Of a stretch of 14,262 nucleotides of DNA, positions 7,437 to 14,262 are shown piece by piece (within the stretch, counting starts at the first letter, position 1; the number at the start of each line of letters is the position of its first letter). The notes below the pieces were generated by a model. The model saw nothing but the letters and a program-made list of their open reading frames with translations, was not told the origin of the DNA and did not search any database. The position numbers and the translations under genes are program-made. The stretch is taken from assembly GCA_003531115.1 (NCBI GenBank), contig DQHT01000039.1, positions 1 through 14,262 of the forward strand. Reading direction: 5' to 3'. This stretch comes from Bacteroidota bacterium. Its GTDB lineage: Bacteria > Bacteroidota > Bacteroidia > UBA8524.

Positions 7437-8765
7437 TTATTTATAATCCTCAAAGTCACTATCGCTGCGCAACCAATCCTGCACAATGTTTTTGATCTTG
7501 TCGAGGAAATTTTTATTCTCCCGGTTCATGGTATCATCGATCGCTTCGGCCCGGTCTTTGGGTTTTTTACTCTGCCCTGAAGGCTGTACGTTTTTGTCGT
7601 CCTTGTCGTTCGATTTCAGCCCTTTGATAAGCAAGCCAATGGCGGTTGCATACATCGGACTTTTAACCTCTTCCACCATGCCTTTTGCCAGATGTTCATT
7701 TGGATAACCAATACGTGCATCCAGACCGGTGATGTATTCCACCAAATGGGTGAGGTGTTTTAATTGGGCACCTCCACCGGTAATAACGACACCACCTATG
7801 AGTTTCTTCTCCAGTCCGGAGTTTTTAATTTCACAGTATACCAGTTCAAAGATCTCTTCGATACGGGCCTGAATGATACGGGCCAGGTTTCTAACCCCGA
7901 TCTCTTTTGGCTCACGTCCACGCAGACCGGGAATGGTGATGATCTCATTCTGTTTTGTTTCTTCAGCAAGGGCTGAACCGAATTTAATTTTTAACAACTC
8001 GGCATGGTCACGCATCACATTACATCCTTCACGGATATCTTCGGTAATCACATTTCCTCCGTATGGAATTACAGCTGTGTGGCGAATAATGCCCTCGTGG
8101 AAAATGGCGATATCGGTTGTACCACCACCTATATCCACCAGCACCACGCCCGCTTCCATTTCTTCACGACTTAATACCGCCTCAGCAGAAGCAAGGGGTT
8201 CTAAGATGAGGTTGAGCGTTTCCAATCCGCCCATGTCCACGCATTTGTAAATATTTTTTGCGGCATTGATGGATGCGGTGATCACGTGGAAATTTCCTTC
8301 CAGACGCACCCCGCTCATACCCACCGGATCTTTGATGCCGGGTTCATTATCGACCATATATTCCTGTGGAAGCACATGCAAGATGGCATCTCCGGGGGCG
8401 ATCGCAAGTTTATGCATATCGGCCTCGAGCTTTTCAAGGTCACGCATGTCAATTTCTTTATCCACATCACTCCGGGTAATGATCCCGCGATGCTGGAGGC
8501 TGCGGATATGCTGTCCGGCTATTCCAACGTGCACCTGGCGGATATCCACTCCCGATTTTTCGGCAGCATCTTCCACTGCCTTTTTGATGGCTTCTACGGT
8601 CTTGTTGATATTGCTTACCACTCCACGGGAAACGCCGTGAGAATCAGCCTTACCCATTCCCAGCACATCTACTTTCCCGAATTCATTGTAACGCCCAACA
8701 ATGGCGCAAACCTTGGTGGTTCCAATATCGAGTCCGACAACAATTTTAGCGTTATGCATAGTCAT
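7437..8765 (-). CDS. ftsA: Cell division protein FtsA, actin-like FtsZ membrane anchor
   Basis: FtsA is an actin-family ATPase that tethers FtsZ filaments to the inner membrane and links them to later divisome proteins. The protein has 442 residues. Motifs are phosphate-1 GLDIGTTKV (11-19), the FtsA-specific SHS2/1C subdomain (about 95-175), phosphate-2 DIGGGTTD (211-218) and adenosine loop GGVVITGGGAQL (324-335). A charged linker (383-415) precedes the amphipathic membrane helix NFLDKIKNIVQDWL (419-432) and a short acidic tail. The start is ambiguous between the ATG at 8765 and a second in-frame ATG at 8759; the second opens MHNAKIVVGLDIG, and no ribosome binding site separates them. It lies 33 bp after ftsQ and 14 bp before ftsZ. 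Partners are FtsZ and probably FtsQ and FtsW through the divisome. Confidence 0.97.
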   Translation of the reverse strand: MTMHNAKIVVGLDIGTTKVCAIVGRYNEFGKVDVLGMGKADSHGVSRGVVSNINKTVEAIKKAVEDAAEKSGVDIRQVHVGIAGQHIRSLQHRGIITRSDVDKEIDMRDLEKLEADMHKLAIAPGDAILHVLPQEYMVDNEPGIKDPVGMSGVRLEGNFHVITASINAAKNIYKCVDMGGLETLNLILEPLASAEAVLSREEMEAGVVLVDIGGGTTDIAIFHEGIIRHTAVIPYGGNVITEDIREGCNVMRDHAELLKIKFGSALAEETKQNEIITIPGLRGREPKEIGVRNLARIIQARIEEIFELVYCEIKNSGLEKKLIGGVVITGGGAQLKHLTHLVEYITGLDARIGYPNEHLAKGMVEEVKSPMYATAIGLLIKGLKSNDKDDKNVQPSGQSKKPKDRAEAIDDTMNRENKNFLDKIKNIVQDWLRSDSDFEDYK

Positions 8766-8798
8766 TCAATAATACTTTTTATATAGGCACCAATGTGC

Positions 8799-9581
8799 TC
8801 ATTTTTCGCACACTACCTGACCACTGTACTTTAAATTAATCACTTTATAGGTCGACCAGCCTACCCGGTTCATGGCATGCTTGTAAAAAAGGCGCAGATT
8901 ATGGAGCTTTTCCTCGAGTTTATCCGCTGTTCCCAAGAGGATACGCTGGTCTCCGACTTTAGGGATGAGAACGAACTCACCCTTTAGATTCACCTGTACT
9001 TCATCGATCTGCTGCCGCCAGAATTCTTCCTCATTTAAGGCCATCATCAACCCGAAAGCCTGCTTCAGGGTTTCTGATTTGATCGTATCATTTCCATCAT
9101 AACCTTCAGAGATGGCACCGCGAAGCACCATAACCCGGGCCGTGTATTTGGAAGAAAGGGGCATCTTCCGGCCCTCTTTATCCACATAATACCCGGTACT
9201 GTTCTGCCTGAACACCCGGAATACGGGTTGCCTTTGTTCCACTTCAATGCTCAACACGCCGTCCATCTGGGTGTATACCTCGGCATTTCTGATATAGGGA
9301 CTGCCCTCGAGGTCTGACTCCAACTTTCCTACGTCAAAAGTTGCCAGAGGCTTACCCTGTAAAGAAGAAACGTTTCCATCCTCAGTGATTATTTTGGCTA
9401 TGTCTTCCCAGTCGGTAAAAAGCACCTCCATCTCGGGTTTCAAACGGATATCCACATTGATGCAGGCCATCTCTTTTTGCCTTTCGTTGGAAAATCCCAG
9501 CATAATAAAAACGCAGAGCAGCAAAAGGCCCCATATGGCTACTCGCGCTATTTTCAGGAGTCTTTGATGCTTCGGTTTCAT
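8799..9581 (-). CDS. ftsQ: Cell division protein FtsQ/DivIB
   Basis: FtsQ is a bitopic inner-membrane protein whose periplasmic POTRA and beta domains hold the divisome together. The protein has 260 residues: a short basic cytoplasmic start (KPKHQRLLK), one membrane segment at about 12-30 (ARVAIWGLLLLCVFIMLGF), a POTRA-like region at about 50-123 (LFTDWEDIAKII to EQRQPVFRVF), then a beta domain to the end (YKVINLKYSGQVVCEK). FtsQ diverges quickly between phyla, so the call rests on topology, the EQRQPVFRV strand and position between murC and ftsA. Its ATG overlaps the murC stop as ATGA, suggesting coupled translation, and it also has a strong AGGGAGGT site. No FtsB or FtsL partner gene is in the window. 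Confidence 0.93.
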   Translation of the reverse strand: MKPKHQRLLKIARVAIWGLLLLCVFIMLGFSNERQKEMACINVDIRLKPEMEVLFTDWEDIAKIITEDGNVSSLQGKPLATFDVGKLESDLEGSPYIRNAEVYTQMDGVLSIEVEQRQPVFRVFRQNSTGYYVDKEGRKMPLSSKYTARVMVLRGAISEGYDGNDTIKSETLKQAFGLMMALNEEEFWRQQIDEVQVNLKGEFVLIPKVGDQRILLGTADKLEEKLHNLRLFYKHAMNRVGWSTYKVINLKYSGQVVCEK

Positions 9582-10951
9582 TGCAGCACCTCCCTGATTT
9601 GCGGCACAAGACGATCAATGTCGCCGGCACCAAGTGTAACAATAAGTTTCGGCCGCTTAGCGCTTATCCATTTGAGCACTTCATCCGGTTCCAAAAGGAG
9701 TTTTTCCCTGCAGCTCAATTTTTCAAGAAGCGCCTGCGAATCGATGCCCTTGATAGGCCGTTCCCGGGCAGGATAGATGGGTAAAAGCAAACAGGTATCC
9801 AAGAGGCTCAGACTTTCCGCAAATCCATCCATAAAATCGCGTGTTCGGCTATACAAATGCGGCTGGAATATGCCACAAACAGGCTGATTTGGGAACAGTT
9901 CCTGTATGGATGAAATGCAGGCTTTTAATTCCTCAGGATGATGGGCATAGTCGTCGATAAAAGTTTGGGACTTTTCCTTTATGATGTACTCAAAGCGACG
10001 TTTTACTCCTTTAAAGGAGGCGAGTCCCTTGCTCAGATTTTCGCGGCTAACCCCCATGCTCAGGGCAATGGCAGAAGCAGCCACTGCATTTTCCATATTA
10101 TGCCTTCCGGGCAAACCCAGGGTGAGTTCATCAATACGGGTATCATTGGTTACGAGATCGAACACATAATTTCCTCCAACGATGCGTATATTTTCCGCTC
10201 TGTATTCTCCTTGCCCTTCAACTGAATAGGAATAGTTTCTGGCCAGGCTCGAAAGTTCAAGTCCTTCTTTTTGCACCAGCAATCCGTCAGAAGGCAGGAG
10301 ACGGGCAAAATCTTCGAAGCCTTTTCTGAATGCTTCGGATGTAGCATAAATATCCAGATGGTCAGCATCCACGGAAGTAATGATCGCCTTATTCGGCTGA
10401 AGCTGAAGAAAGGAACGGTCGAACTCGTCGGCCTCAACAACAACCGGTGCTGTATCCGCATTTTTCGCCTGCAAATAATTTGTTCCATAGTTGCCCGAGA
10501 TACCTCCCAGAAAGGCAGTACAATCGATGCCTCCCTCGCGCAACAAATGGGCGAGCAGCGTGCTTGTGGTTGTTTTTCCATGCGTACCGGCAACGGCGAG
10601 GGTCATTCTCCCTTTGGTGATACGCCCCAGTACCTGTGCGCGTTTGAGCAATTCAACCCCTTTGCTTTTTAAATAGAGAAGCTGAGGGTGATCATCGGGA
10701 ATGGCAGGGGTATACACCCATAATACGTCATCCGGATCTTTTTGGCTGATGGAATCGGGTATGGAAGATAATTTATCATCATACACCACCTCAATGCCCG
10801 ACTCCTGCAGCTCTTCCAGCAAGGGCGACGGAGTTTTATCATACCCTGCTACCCGATATCCCAATGCATGGTAATACCTGGCAAGGGCACTCATGCCTAT
10901 TCCGCCTATTCCGAGGAAATATACCGCTGCTATGGGACGCTCGTTATGCAT
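9578..10951 (-). CDS. murC: UDP-N-acetylmuramate--L-alanine ligase MurC
   Basis: MurC is the cytoplasmic ATP-dependent ligase that adds L-alanine to UDP-MurNAc, the first step of the peptidoglycan stem peptide. The protein has 457 residues, normal for the family. Domains: N-terminal UDP-binding Rossmann fold with GIGGIGMSALA (14-24); central ATPase domain with P-loop GTHGKTTT (122-129), acidic VEADEFDRSF (172-181) and DADHLDIY (195-202); GRHN (282-285) leading into the C-terminal domain with DDYAHHP (333-339), the MurC family signature, and FQPHLYSRT. The ATG at 10951 overlaps the 3' end of murG by 8 bp, and the stop overlaps ftsQ by 4 bp. No ddl gene follows it, unlike E. coli. It has no evident ribosome binding site, so it is probably translated by coupling to murG. 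Confidence 0.98.
   Translation of the reverse strand: MHNERPIAAVYFLGIGGIGMSALARYYHALGYRVAGYDKTPSPLLEELQESGIEVVYDDKLSSIPDSISQKDPDDVLWVYTPAIPDDHPQLLYLKSKGVELLKRAQVLGRITKGRMTLAVAGTHGKTTTSTLLAHLLREGGIDCTAFLGGISGNYGTNYLQAKNADTAPVVVEADEFDRSFLQLQPNKAIITSVDADHLDIYATSEAFRKGFEDFARLLPSDGLLVQKEGLELSSLARNYSYSVEGQGEYRAENIRIVGGNYVFDLVTNDTRIDELTLGLPGRHNMENAVAASAIALSMGVSRENLSKGLASFKGVKRRFEYIIKEKSQTFIDDYAHHPEELKACISSIQELFPNQPVCGIFQPHLYSRTRDFMDGFAESLSLLDTCLLLPIYPARERPIKGIDSQALLEKLSCREKLLLEPDEVLKWISAKRPKLIVTLGAGDIDRLVPQIREVLQ
9588..9595 (-). promoter_or_regulatory. Shine-Dalgarno sequence of ftsQ, inside murC
   Basis: The minus strand reads AGGGAGGT, then six bases (GCTGCA), then ATG. The site lies in the last codons of murC, whose TGA overlaps the ftsQ ATG. 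It supports the chosen ftsQ start. Confidence 0.7.
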
Positions 10952-12035
10952 GAATTAATGTTTCCATTTCTTTTCGTATCCGGCTCGCAGCATCGGCCAC
11001 TCCAAGGCGAAGTATGGATGCGCTGAGTTGGGATTTAAGTTCGTTTTTACGCAATAGCGTAAGGGCTTCATCAACCAATATGGCAGAGGCCTCGCGATCT
11101 GCTACAGTAAGGGCGGCACCGGCTTTCACCAATACACGTGCATTTTTAGTCTGATGGTCTTCCGAAACGTAGGGCGAAGGTACCAGGATTACGGGCTTTC
11201 CAACCAAACATAGTTCAGAAATAGACAAAGCTCCGGCTCTGGAAATGATCACATCGGCAGCAGCATAAGCCAGATCCATACGTTGAATAAAAGGGGTAAC
11301 ATGAATACCGTCTCCGGCCATGGTAGTTGCCTTATCGGAATAAGTCTTTCCGGTTTGCCACAACAGCTGCACCCCCGCATCCCTGAACCGGTTAATGTGT
11401 TCGGCCAAGGCTTCGTTGATGCTCCGTGCGCCCAGGCTTCCGCCTATGGCTAATATGACCGGCCTTTCTGCGTCAAGTCCGAAATGGGCCAGAGCCTCCT
11501 CCTTTTTGCCCTTCCAGTTTACCATATCAGAGCGAACGGGATTACCGGTGAAGACGAGTTTATGTGCCGGGAAATAGGCATCCATACCATCATAAGCCAC
11601 GCATATTTTTTTCGCCCTTCTGGCCAATATTTTATTGGTAACGCCGGCATAACTGTTTTGCTCCTGAATAAGGGTAGGTATTCCACTCAATTGTGCAGCC
11701 ATCAGGAGAGGTCCGCTTGCATAACCTCCAACACCTACAACAATCTGCGGTTTAAATTCCCGGATAATGGCCATTGCCTGTATGTAACTTTGCAGGACTT
11801 TTAAGGGCAAAAGCAGGTTTTTAAGGTCTACTTTTCTTTGTATGCCCGCAATATTGAGCCCCCGGATAGGGTAACCGGCCTCAGGTACACGGGTCATTTC
11901 CATACGCCCTTTTGCCCCAACAAACAGGATCTCACAAGCCGGATATTCTTCCTTTATCTCATTGGCAATAGCAATGGCAGGAAATATATGTCCGCCCGTG
12001 CCTCCTCCGGATATGATGACTTTATGCAGGGACAA
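10944..12035 (-). CDS. murG: MurG, lipid II-forming GlcNAc transferase
   Basis: MurG transfers GlcNAc from UDP-GlcNAc to lipid I on the cytoplasmic face of the inner membrane, making lipid II. I choose the TTG at 12033-12035 (363 aa). It follows AGGAGGG at good spacing and puts GGGTGGH at residues 10-16, as usual in MurG. An ATG at 12113 would add 26 lysine-rich residues encoded inside ftsW that do not fit the family. GT-B glycosyltransferase motifs: GGGTGGHIFPA (10-20), QEQNSYAGVTNK (124-135), FTGNPVR (162-168), GGSLGAR (198-204), SRAGALSISEL (265-275) and PSPYVSEDHQTKNA (286-299), the last two forming the UDP-GlcNAc site. It overlaps ftsW by 14 bp and murC by 8 bp, which suggests translational coupling. 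Confidence 0.96.
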   Translation of the reverse strand: MSLHKVIISGGGTGGHIFPAIAIANEIKEEYPACEILFVGAKGRMEMTRVPEAGYPIRGLNIAGIQRKVDLKNLLLPLKVLQSYIQAMAIIREFKPQIVVGVGGYASGPLLMAAQLSGIPTLIQEQNSYAGVTNKILARRAKKICVAYDGMDAYFPAHKLVFTGNPVRSDMVNWKGKKEEALAHFGLDAERPVILAIGGSLGARSINEALAEHINRFRDAGVQLLWQTGKTYSDKATTMAGDGIHVTPFIQRMDLAYAAADVIISRAGALSISELCLVGKPVILVPSPYVSEDHQTKNARVLVKAGAALTVADREASAILVDEALTLLRKNELKSQLSASILRLGVADAASRIRKEMETLIHA

Positions 12036-13230
12036 AATTCCCTCCTTTCTCTTTTCCTTTGTCTTCAGAAGCAAAACCATCCTCTTCTTCGGGTTCACTA
12101 AAGCGACTGACACTCAGAATGATCCCAATGGCAATGCTGGTAAACAAGGTAGAAGTACCACCCATGCTGATCAAGGGCAATGCGAGTCCGGTTACCGGAA
12201 AAATATTCACGGCCACGGCCATATTGATAAAGGCCTGGATAACCAGACTAAAGCTCAGCCCCACTGCCAGCAGGGCACCAAAGGCCTTGGGACTTCGAAC
12301 TACAATACGAATCGATCGATAAAGTAAAAGGAGATAGAGCAAAATAAGCCCGACACCTCCCACCAAGCCATACTCTTCCAGAATGATGGCATAAATAAAA
12401 TCAGAATAAGCTTCAGGCAGGAAATTTCTTTGAACGCTGTTGCCGGGTCCCTGACCCAGGAGGCCGCCTTTGGCTATGGCAATTTTTGCCTGGATGTTCT
12501 GGTAGCGGCCATTGATATTTTCCTCATCGCCCATAAAATTTTCGATACGCGATTTCCAGGTCGACAAACGGGCAATGCCGGCAATACTCTCTTCCGGCAT
12601 TTTCATAACCAGGGTAGCAACAAGGGTAAAAAAGATAATACCCGAGGCCACCACGGCAAGAATAAATTTAAGGGGTATACGCCCTAAGAACATGAGCAAT
12701 AAGCAGGTAGAAAACAAGACCAGTGCTGTTGACAAATTCGCCGGGGCTATCAATACACAGATACCTACTATGGCCCCCAACAATGGCAGGAAGGCAGACC
12801 GGGCAATATGTATGGTATCCTGGCGTTTCGACAGAAACCTGGCGAGGTACATGATCAGGGCAAGTTTTGCCAGGTCGGAGGTTTGGAAAGTCAAGCCTGT
12901 TCCCGGTATTTCCATCCAGCGAACGGCATTGTTGATCTCAACCCCAAAAAACAGCGTATACACCAGCAATGGATAGGACAGGTAGAGCAACATTTGCGAT
13001 ATCCGCGAATAGTACCTGTAATCTAGCATGTGTGCCAACCACATCATGCCAAGACCCATTCCGATAAAAAGCAGCTGTTTAAACAGGTAAAACTCGGTAT
13101 TCCCGCCCTTTTGTTTAAAAGCGAGAGAGCCGGTTGAACTGTACACTGCGAGCAGGCTCACAAGCGACAGCATCACAACGACACCCCATATTACAGGATC
13201 ACCTTTTACCTTTTTAAGCAGCCAGTTCAT
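12022..13230 (-). CDS. ftsW: Septal peptidoglycan polymerase FtsW (SEDS family)
   Basis: FtsW is a multi-spanning membrane glycosyltransferase that polymerises lipid II at the septum together with the transpeptidase FtsI. The protein has 402 residues with about ten hydrophobic segments. SEDS landmarks: NAVRWMEIPG with R104 and W105; PANLSTAL (163-170) at the place of the more usual PDxGT; GLLGQGPGNS (256-265); LPEAYSDFIYAIILEEYG (271-288), with D277 at the position of the essential extracellular Asp of SEDS enzymes; and FPVTGLALPLISMGGTS (344-360). The C-terminal cytoplasmic tail after about 378 is charged (EPEEEDGFASEDKGKEKG). FtsW and RodA are close relatives; position in the dcw cluster decides for FtsW. 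The ATG is 1 bp after the murD stop, and the 3' end overlaps murG. Confidence 0.96.
   Translation of the reverse strand: MNWLLKKVKGDPVIWGVVVMLSLVSLLAVYSSTGSLAFKQKGGNTEFYLFKQLLFIGMGLGMMWLAHMLDYRYYSRISQMLLYLSYPLLVYTLFFGVEINNAVRWMEIPGTGLTFQTSDLAKLALIMYLARFLSKRQDTIHIARSAFLPLLGAIVGICVLIAPANLSTALVLFSTCLLLMFLGRIPLKFILAVVASGIIFFTLVATLVMKMPEESIAGIARLSTWKSRIENFMGDEENINGRYQNIQAKIAIAKGGLLGQGPGNSVQRNFLPEAYSDFIYAIILEEYGLVGGVGLILLYLLLLYRSIRIVVRSPKAFGALLAVGLSFSLVIQAFINMAVAVNIFPVTGLALPLISMGGTSTLFTSIAIGIILSVSRFSEPEEEDGFASEDKGKEKGGNFVPA
12040..12046 (-). promoter_or_regulatory. Shine-Dalgarno sequence that decides the murG TTG start
   Basis: The minus strand reads AGGAGGG, then AATT, then TTG. The site lies inside the last codons of ftsW. 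It is the main reason to prefer the TTG over upstream ATG codons. Confidence 0.65.
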
Positions 13231-13231
13231 T

Positions 13232-14262
13232 CTACAGGTTCCTTACAAATTTTTTAAACTGACGTCCTCGGTCCTCATAGTTTTCAAAGAGGTCGAAACT
13301 CGCACAGGCCGGCGAAAGCAAAACGGCTTCTTCCTTGTTTGCCATGTGATAAGCCACATTCACCGCTTCCTGCATGGAGGTGGTATTGAGGATCATATCG
13401 ACATCTTTGGAAAATGCTTCATGGATCTTCCGGTTATCAAGACCGAGGCAAACGATAAGGCGTACCCGGTCTTTTACCAGCTGTTTGAGTATGGAATAAT
13501 CATTCCCTTTGTCTACTCCTCCTGCGATCCAAATAACTGGACGGTCCATACTCTCCAGCGCGAACCAGGAAGAATTGACATTGGTTGCTTTGGAGTCGTT
13601 GATGAACTCGATGCCTTTTACTTTTCCGATGGATTCCAGCCTGTGTTCTACATTCTGGAAGTCGGACAAACTTTCACGGATAACTTCCTTGCGGATATTA
13701 AACGCATTCGCAATGACTGCCGCAGCCATGGAATTGTAGGCGTTGTGTTTGCCTCTGAGGGATAGTTCCTGTATTGCCATTGTAAATTTGATTTCTTCGT
13801 TTTCGTTCATGATGATGTTGATTTGTCCTTCCTCCACCCAGGCTCCGGGTACTTGTTTTGGAGCATCGATGGTGAAAGGTATTTTGTGGGATGGGATGTC
13901 CAGTTTTGCCATCCATTCCATAGTGATGGGATCGTCGCCGCTGTACACAAAAAGGTCGTTGGGCCGCTGATTCTGCGTGATGCGGAACTTGGAGCGGATA
14001 TAGTTGTCAAGCTGGTAATCGTAACGGTCAAGGTGATCGGGGGTGATATTGCAGAGTATAGCTGCATCAAAGCGGCATGCATAACATCCATCCAACTGAA
14101 AGCTACTTAGTTCGAGCACATAATAATCGTGCTGCTCCCTGGCTACCTGGCGGGCGAAACTTTTGCCGATATTTCCTCCCAGGCCCGTATTTAATCCGGC
14201 TTTTTGGAAAATATGGTAGACCAGCGAGGTGGTGGTCGTTTTGCCGTTGGTGCCGGTAATAG
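13232..14262 (-). CDS. murD: UDP-N-acetylmuramoyl-L-alanine--D-glutamate ligase MurD (5' end outside window)
   Basis: MurD is the cytoplasmic ligase that adds D-glutamate to UDP-MurNAc-L-Ala using ATP. The window holds 342 residues. The frame is open to the right edge, so about 100 N-terminal residues (the UDP-binding domain) are missing compared with the usual length near 450. Seen: the P-loop ITGTNGKTTTSL at the very edge, GGNIGKSF, LELSSFQLDG, NITPDHLDRY, GKHNAYNSMAA, VEHRLESIGKVKGIEFINDS followed by KATN (DSKATN is characteristic of MurD), WIAGGVDKGNDYS and LLSPACASFDLFENYEDRG near the C-terminus. The GTG at 14117-14119 is only an internal valine codon, since the P-loop is encoded upstream of it in the same frame. 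ftsW follows after 1 bp. Confidence 0.97.
   Translation of the reverse strand, partial: ITGTNGKTTTTSLVYHIFQKAGLNTGLGGNIGKSFARQVAREQHDYYVLELSSFQLDGCYACRFDAAILCNITPDHLDRYDYQLDNYIRSKFRITQNQRPNDLFVYSGDDPITMEWMAKLDIPSHKIPFTIDAPKQVPGAWVEEGQINIIMNENEEIKFTMAIQELSLRGKHNAYNSMAAAVIANAFNIRKEVIRESLSDFQNVEHRLESIGKVKGIEFINDSKATNVNSSWFALESMDRPVIWIAGGVDKGNDYSILKQLVKDRVRLIVCLGLDNRKIHEAFSKDVDMILNTTSMQEAVNVAYHMANKEEAVLLSPACASFDLFENYEDRGRQFKKFVRNL

Noticed and set aside
6611..7495. 294-codon open frame on the plus strand opposite ftsZ
   Set aside because: It is a reverse shadow of the highly conserved ftsZ. Its translation is a Ser/Pro/Leu-rich sequence with no recognisable domain.
8266..8786. Two open frames of 124 and 166 codons on the plus strand opposite ftsA
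   Set aside because: They are mirror images of the ftsA coding sequence with no family resemblance and no start signal.
13232..14119. Treating the GTG at 14119 as the murD start
   Set aside because: The same frame upstream encodes the MurD P-loop GTNGKTTT up to the window edge, so the gene continues outside.

Overview
The window looks like chromosomal DNA from a Bacteroidota member. The gene order murD-ftsW-murG-murC-ftsQ-ftsA-ftsZ, without ddl, fits that phylum. So do the FtsZ terminus NNSFLHDNVD, the PANLST and DFIYAIILEEYG forms of FtsW motifs, and a long secreted protein built from beta-helix, PKD, CUB, GEVED and Ig-like modules. Order or genus cannot be told from this sequence. No tRNA, rRNA, CRISPR array, insertion sequence or prophage was seen.

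Layout. (1) Positions 1-4658, minus strand: one continuous reading frame, open at the left edge, for a very large secreted protein of which 1552 residues are in the window. It has a signal peptide, an F5/8C-like domain, a CARDB-like domain, a right-handed beta-helix, two PKD domains, a CUB domain, two more PKD domains, a GEVED domain and three Ig-like (DUF5011-like) repeats, and continues beyond the window. (2) Positions 4659-4958: an AT-rich intergenic region between divergent genes, with a candidate Bacteroidota -7 element and a 12-bp palindrome. (3) Positions 4959-5990, plus strand: a lipoprotein serine hydrolase of the class A beta-lactamase fold with altered active-site motifs. (4) Positions 5993-6022: a hairpin terminator shared by the hydrolase and ftsZ, which converge on it. 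(5) Positions 6043-14262, minus strand: the distal dcw (division and cell wall) cluster, transcribed murD (cut by the right edge), ftsW, murG, murC, ftsQ, ftsA, ftsZ. Gaps are at most 33 bp and several genes overlap, which indicates one transcription unit.

Function. MurD and MurC add D-Glu and L-Ala to the UDP-MurNAc peptide. MurG makes lipid II. FtsW polymerises it at the septum. FtsQ, FtsA and FtsZ organise the divisome. The lipoprotein hydrolase next to this cluster could act in the periplasm on peptidoglycan or a related substrate, but that is inference. The giant protein is probably a type IX secretion (T9SS) cargo, although its C-terminal sorting domain would lie outside the window.

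I found no convincing new system. The points most worth checking are the modified hydrolase, strong Shine-Dalgarno sequences before ftsZ, ftsQ and murG in a phylum that seldom uses them, and the duplicated PKD pair around the CUB domain of the giant protein.
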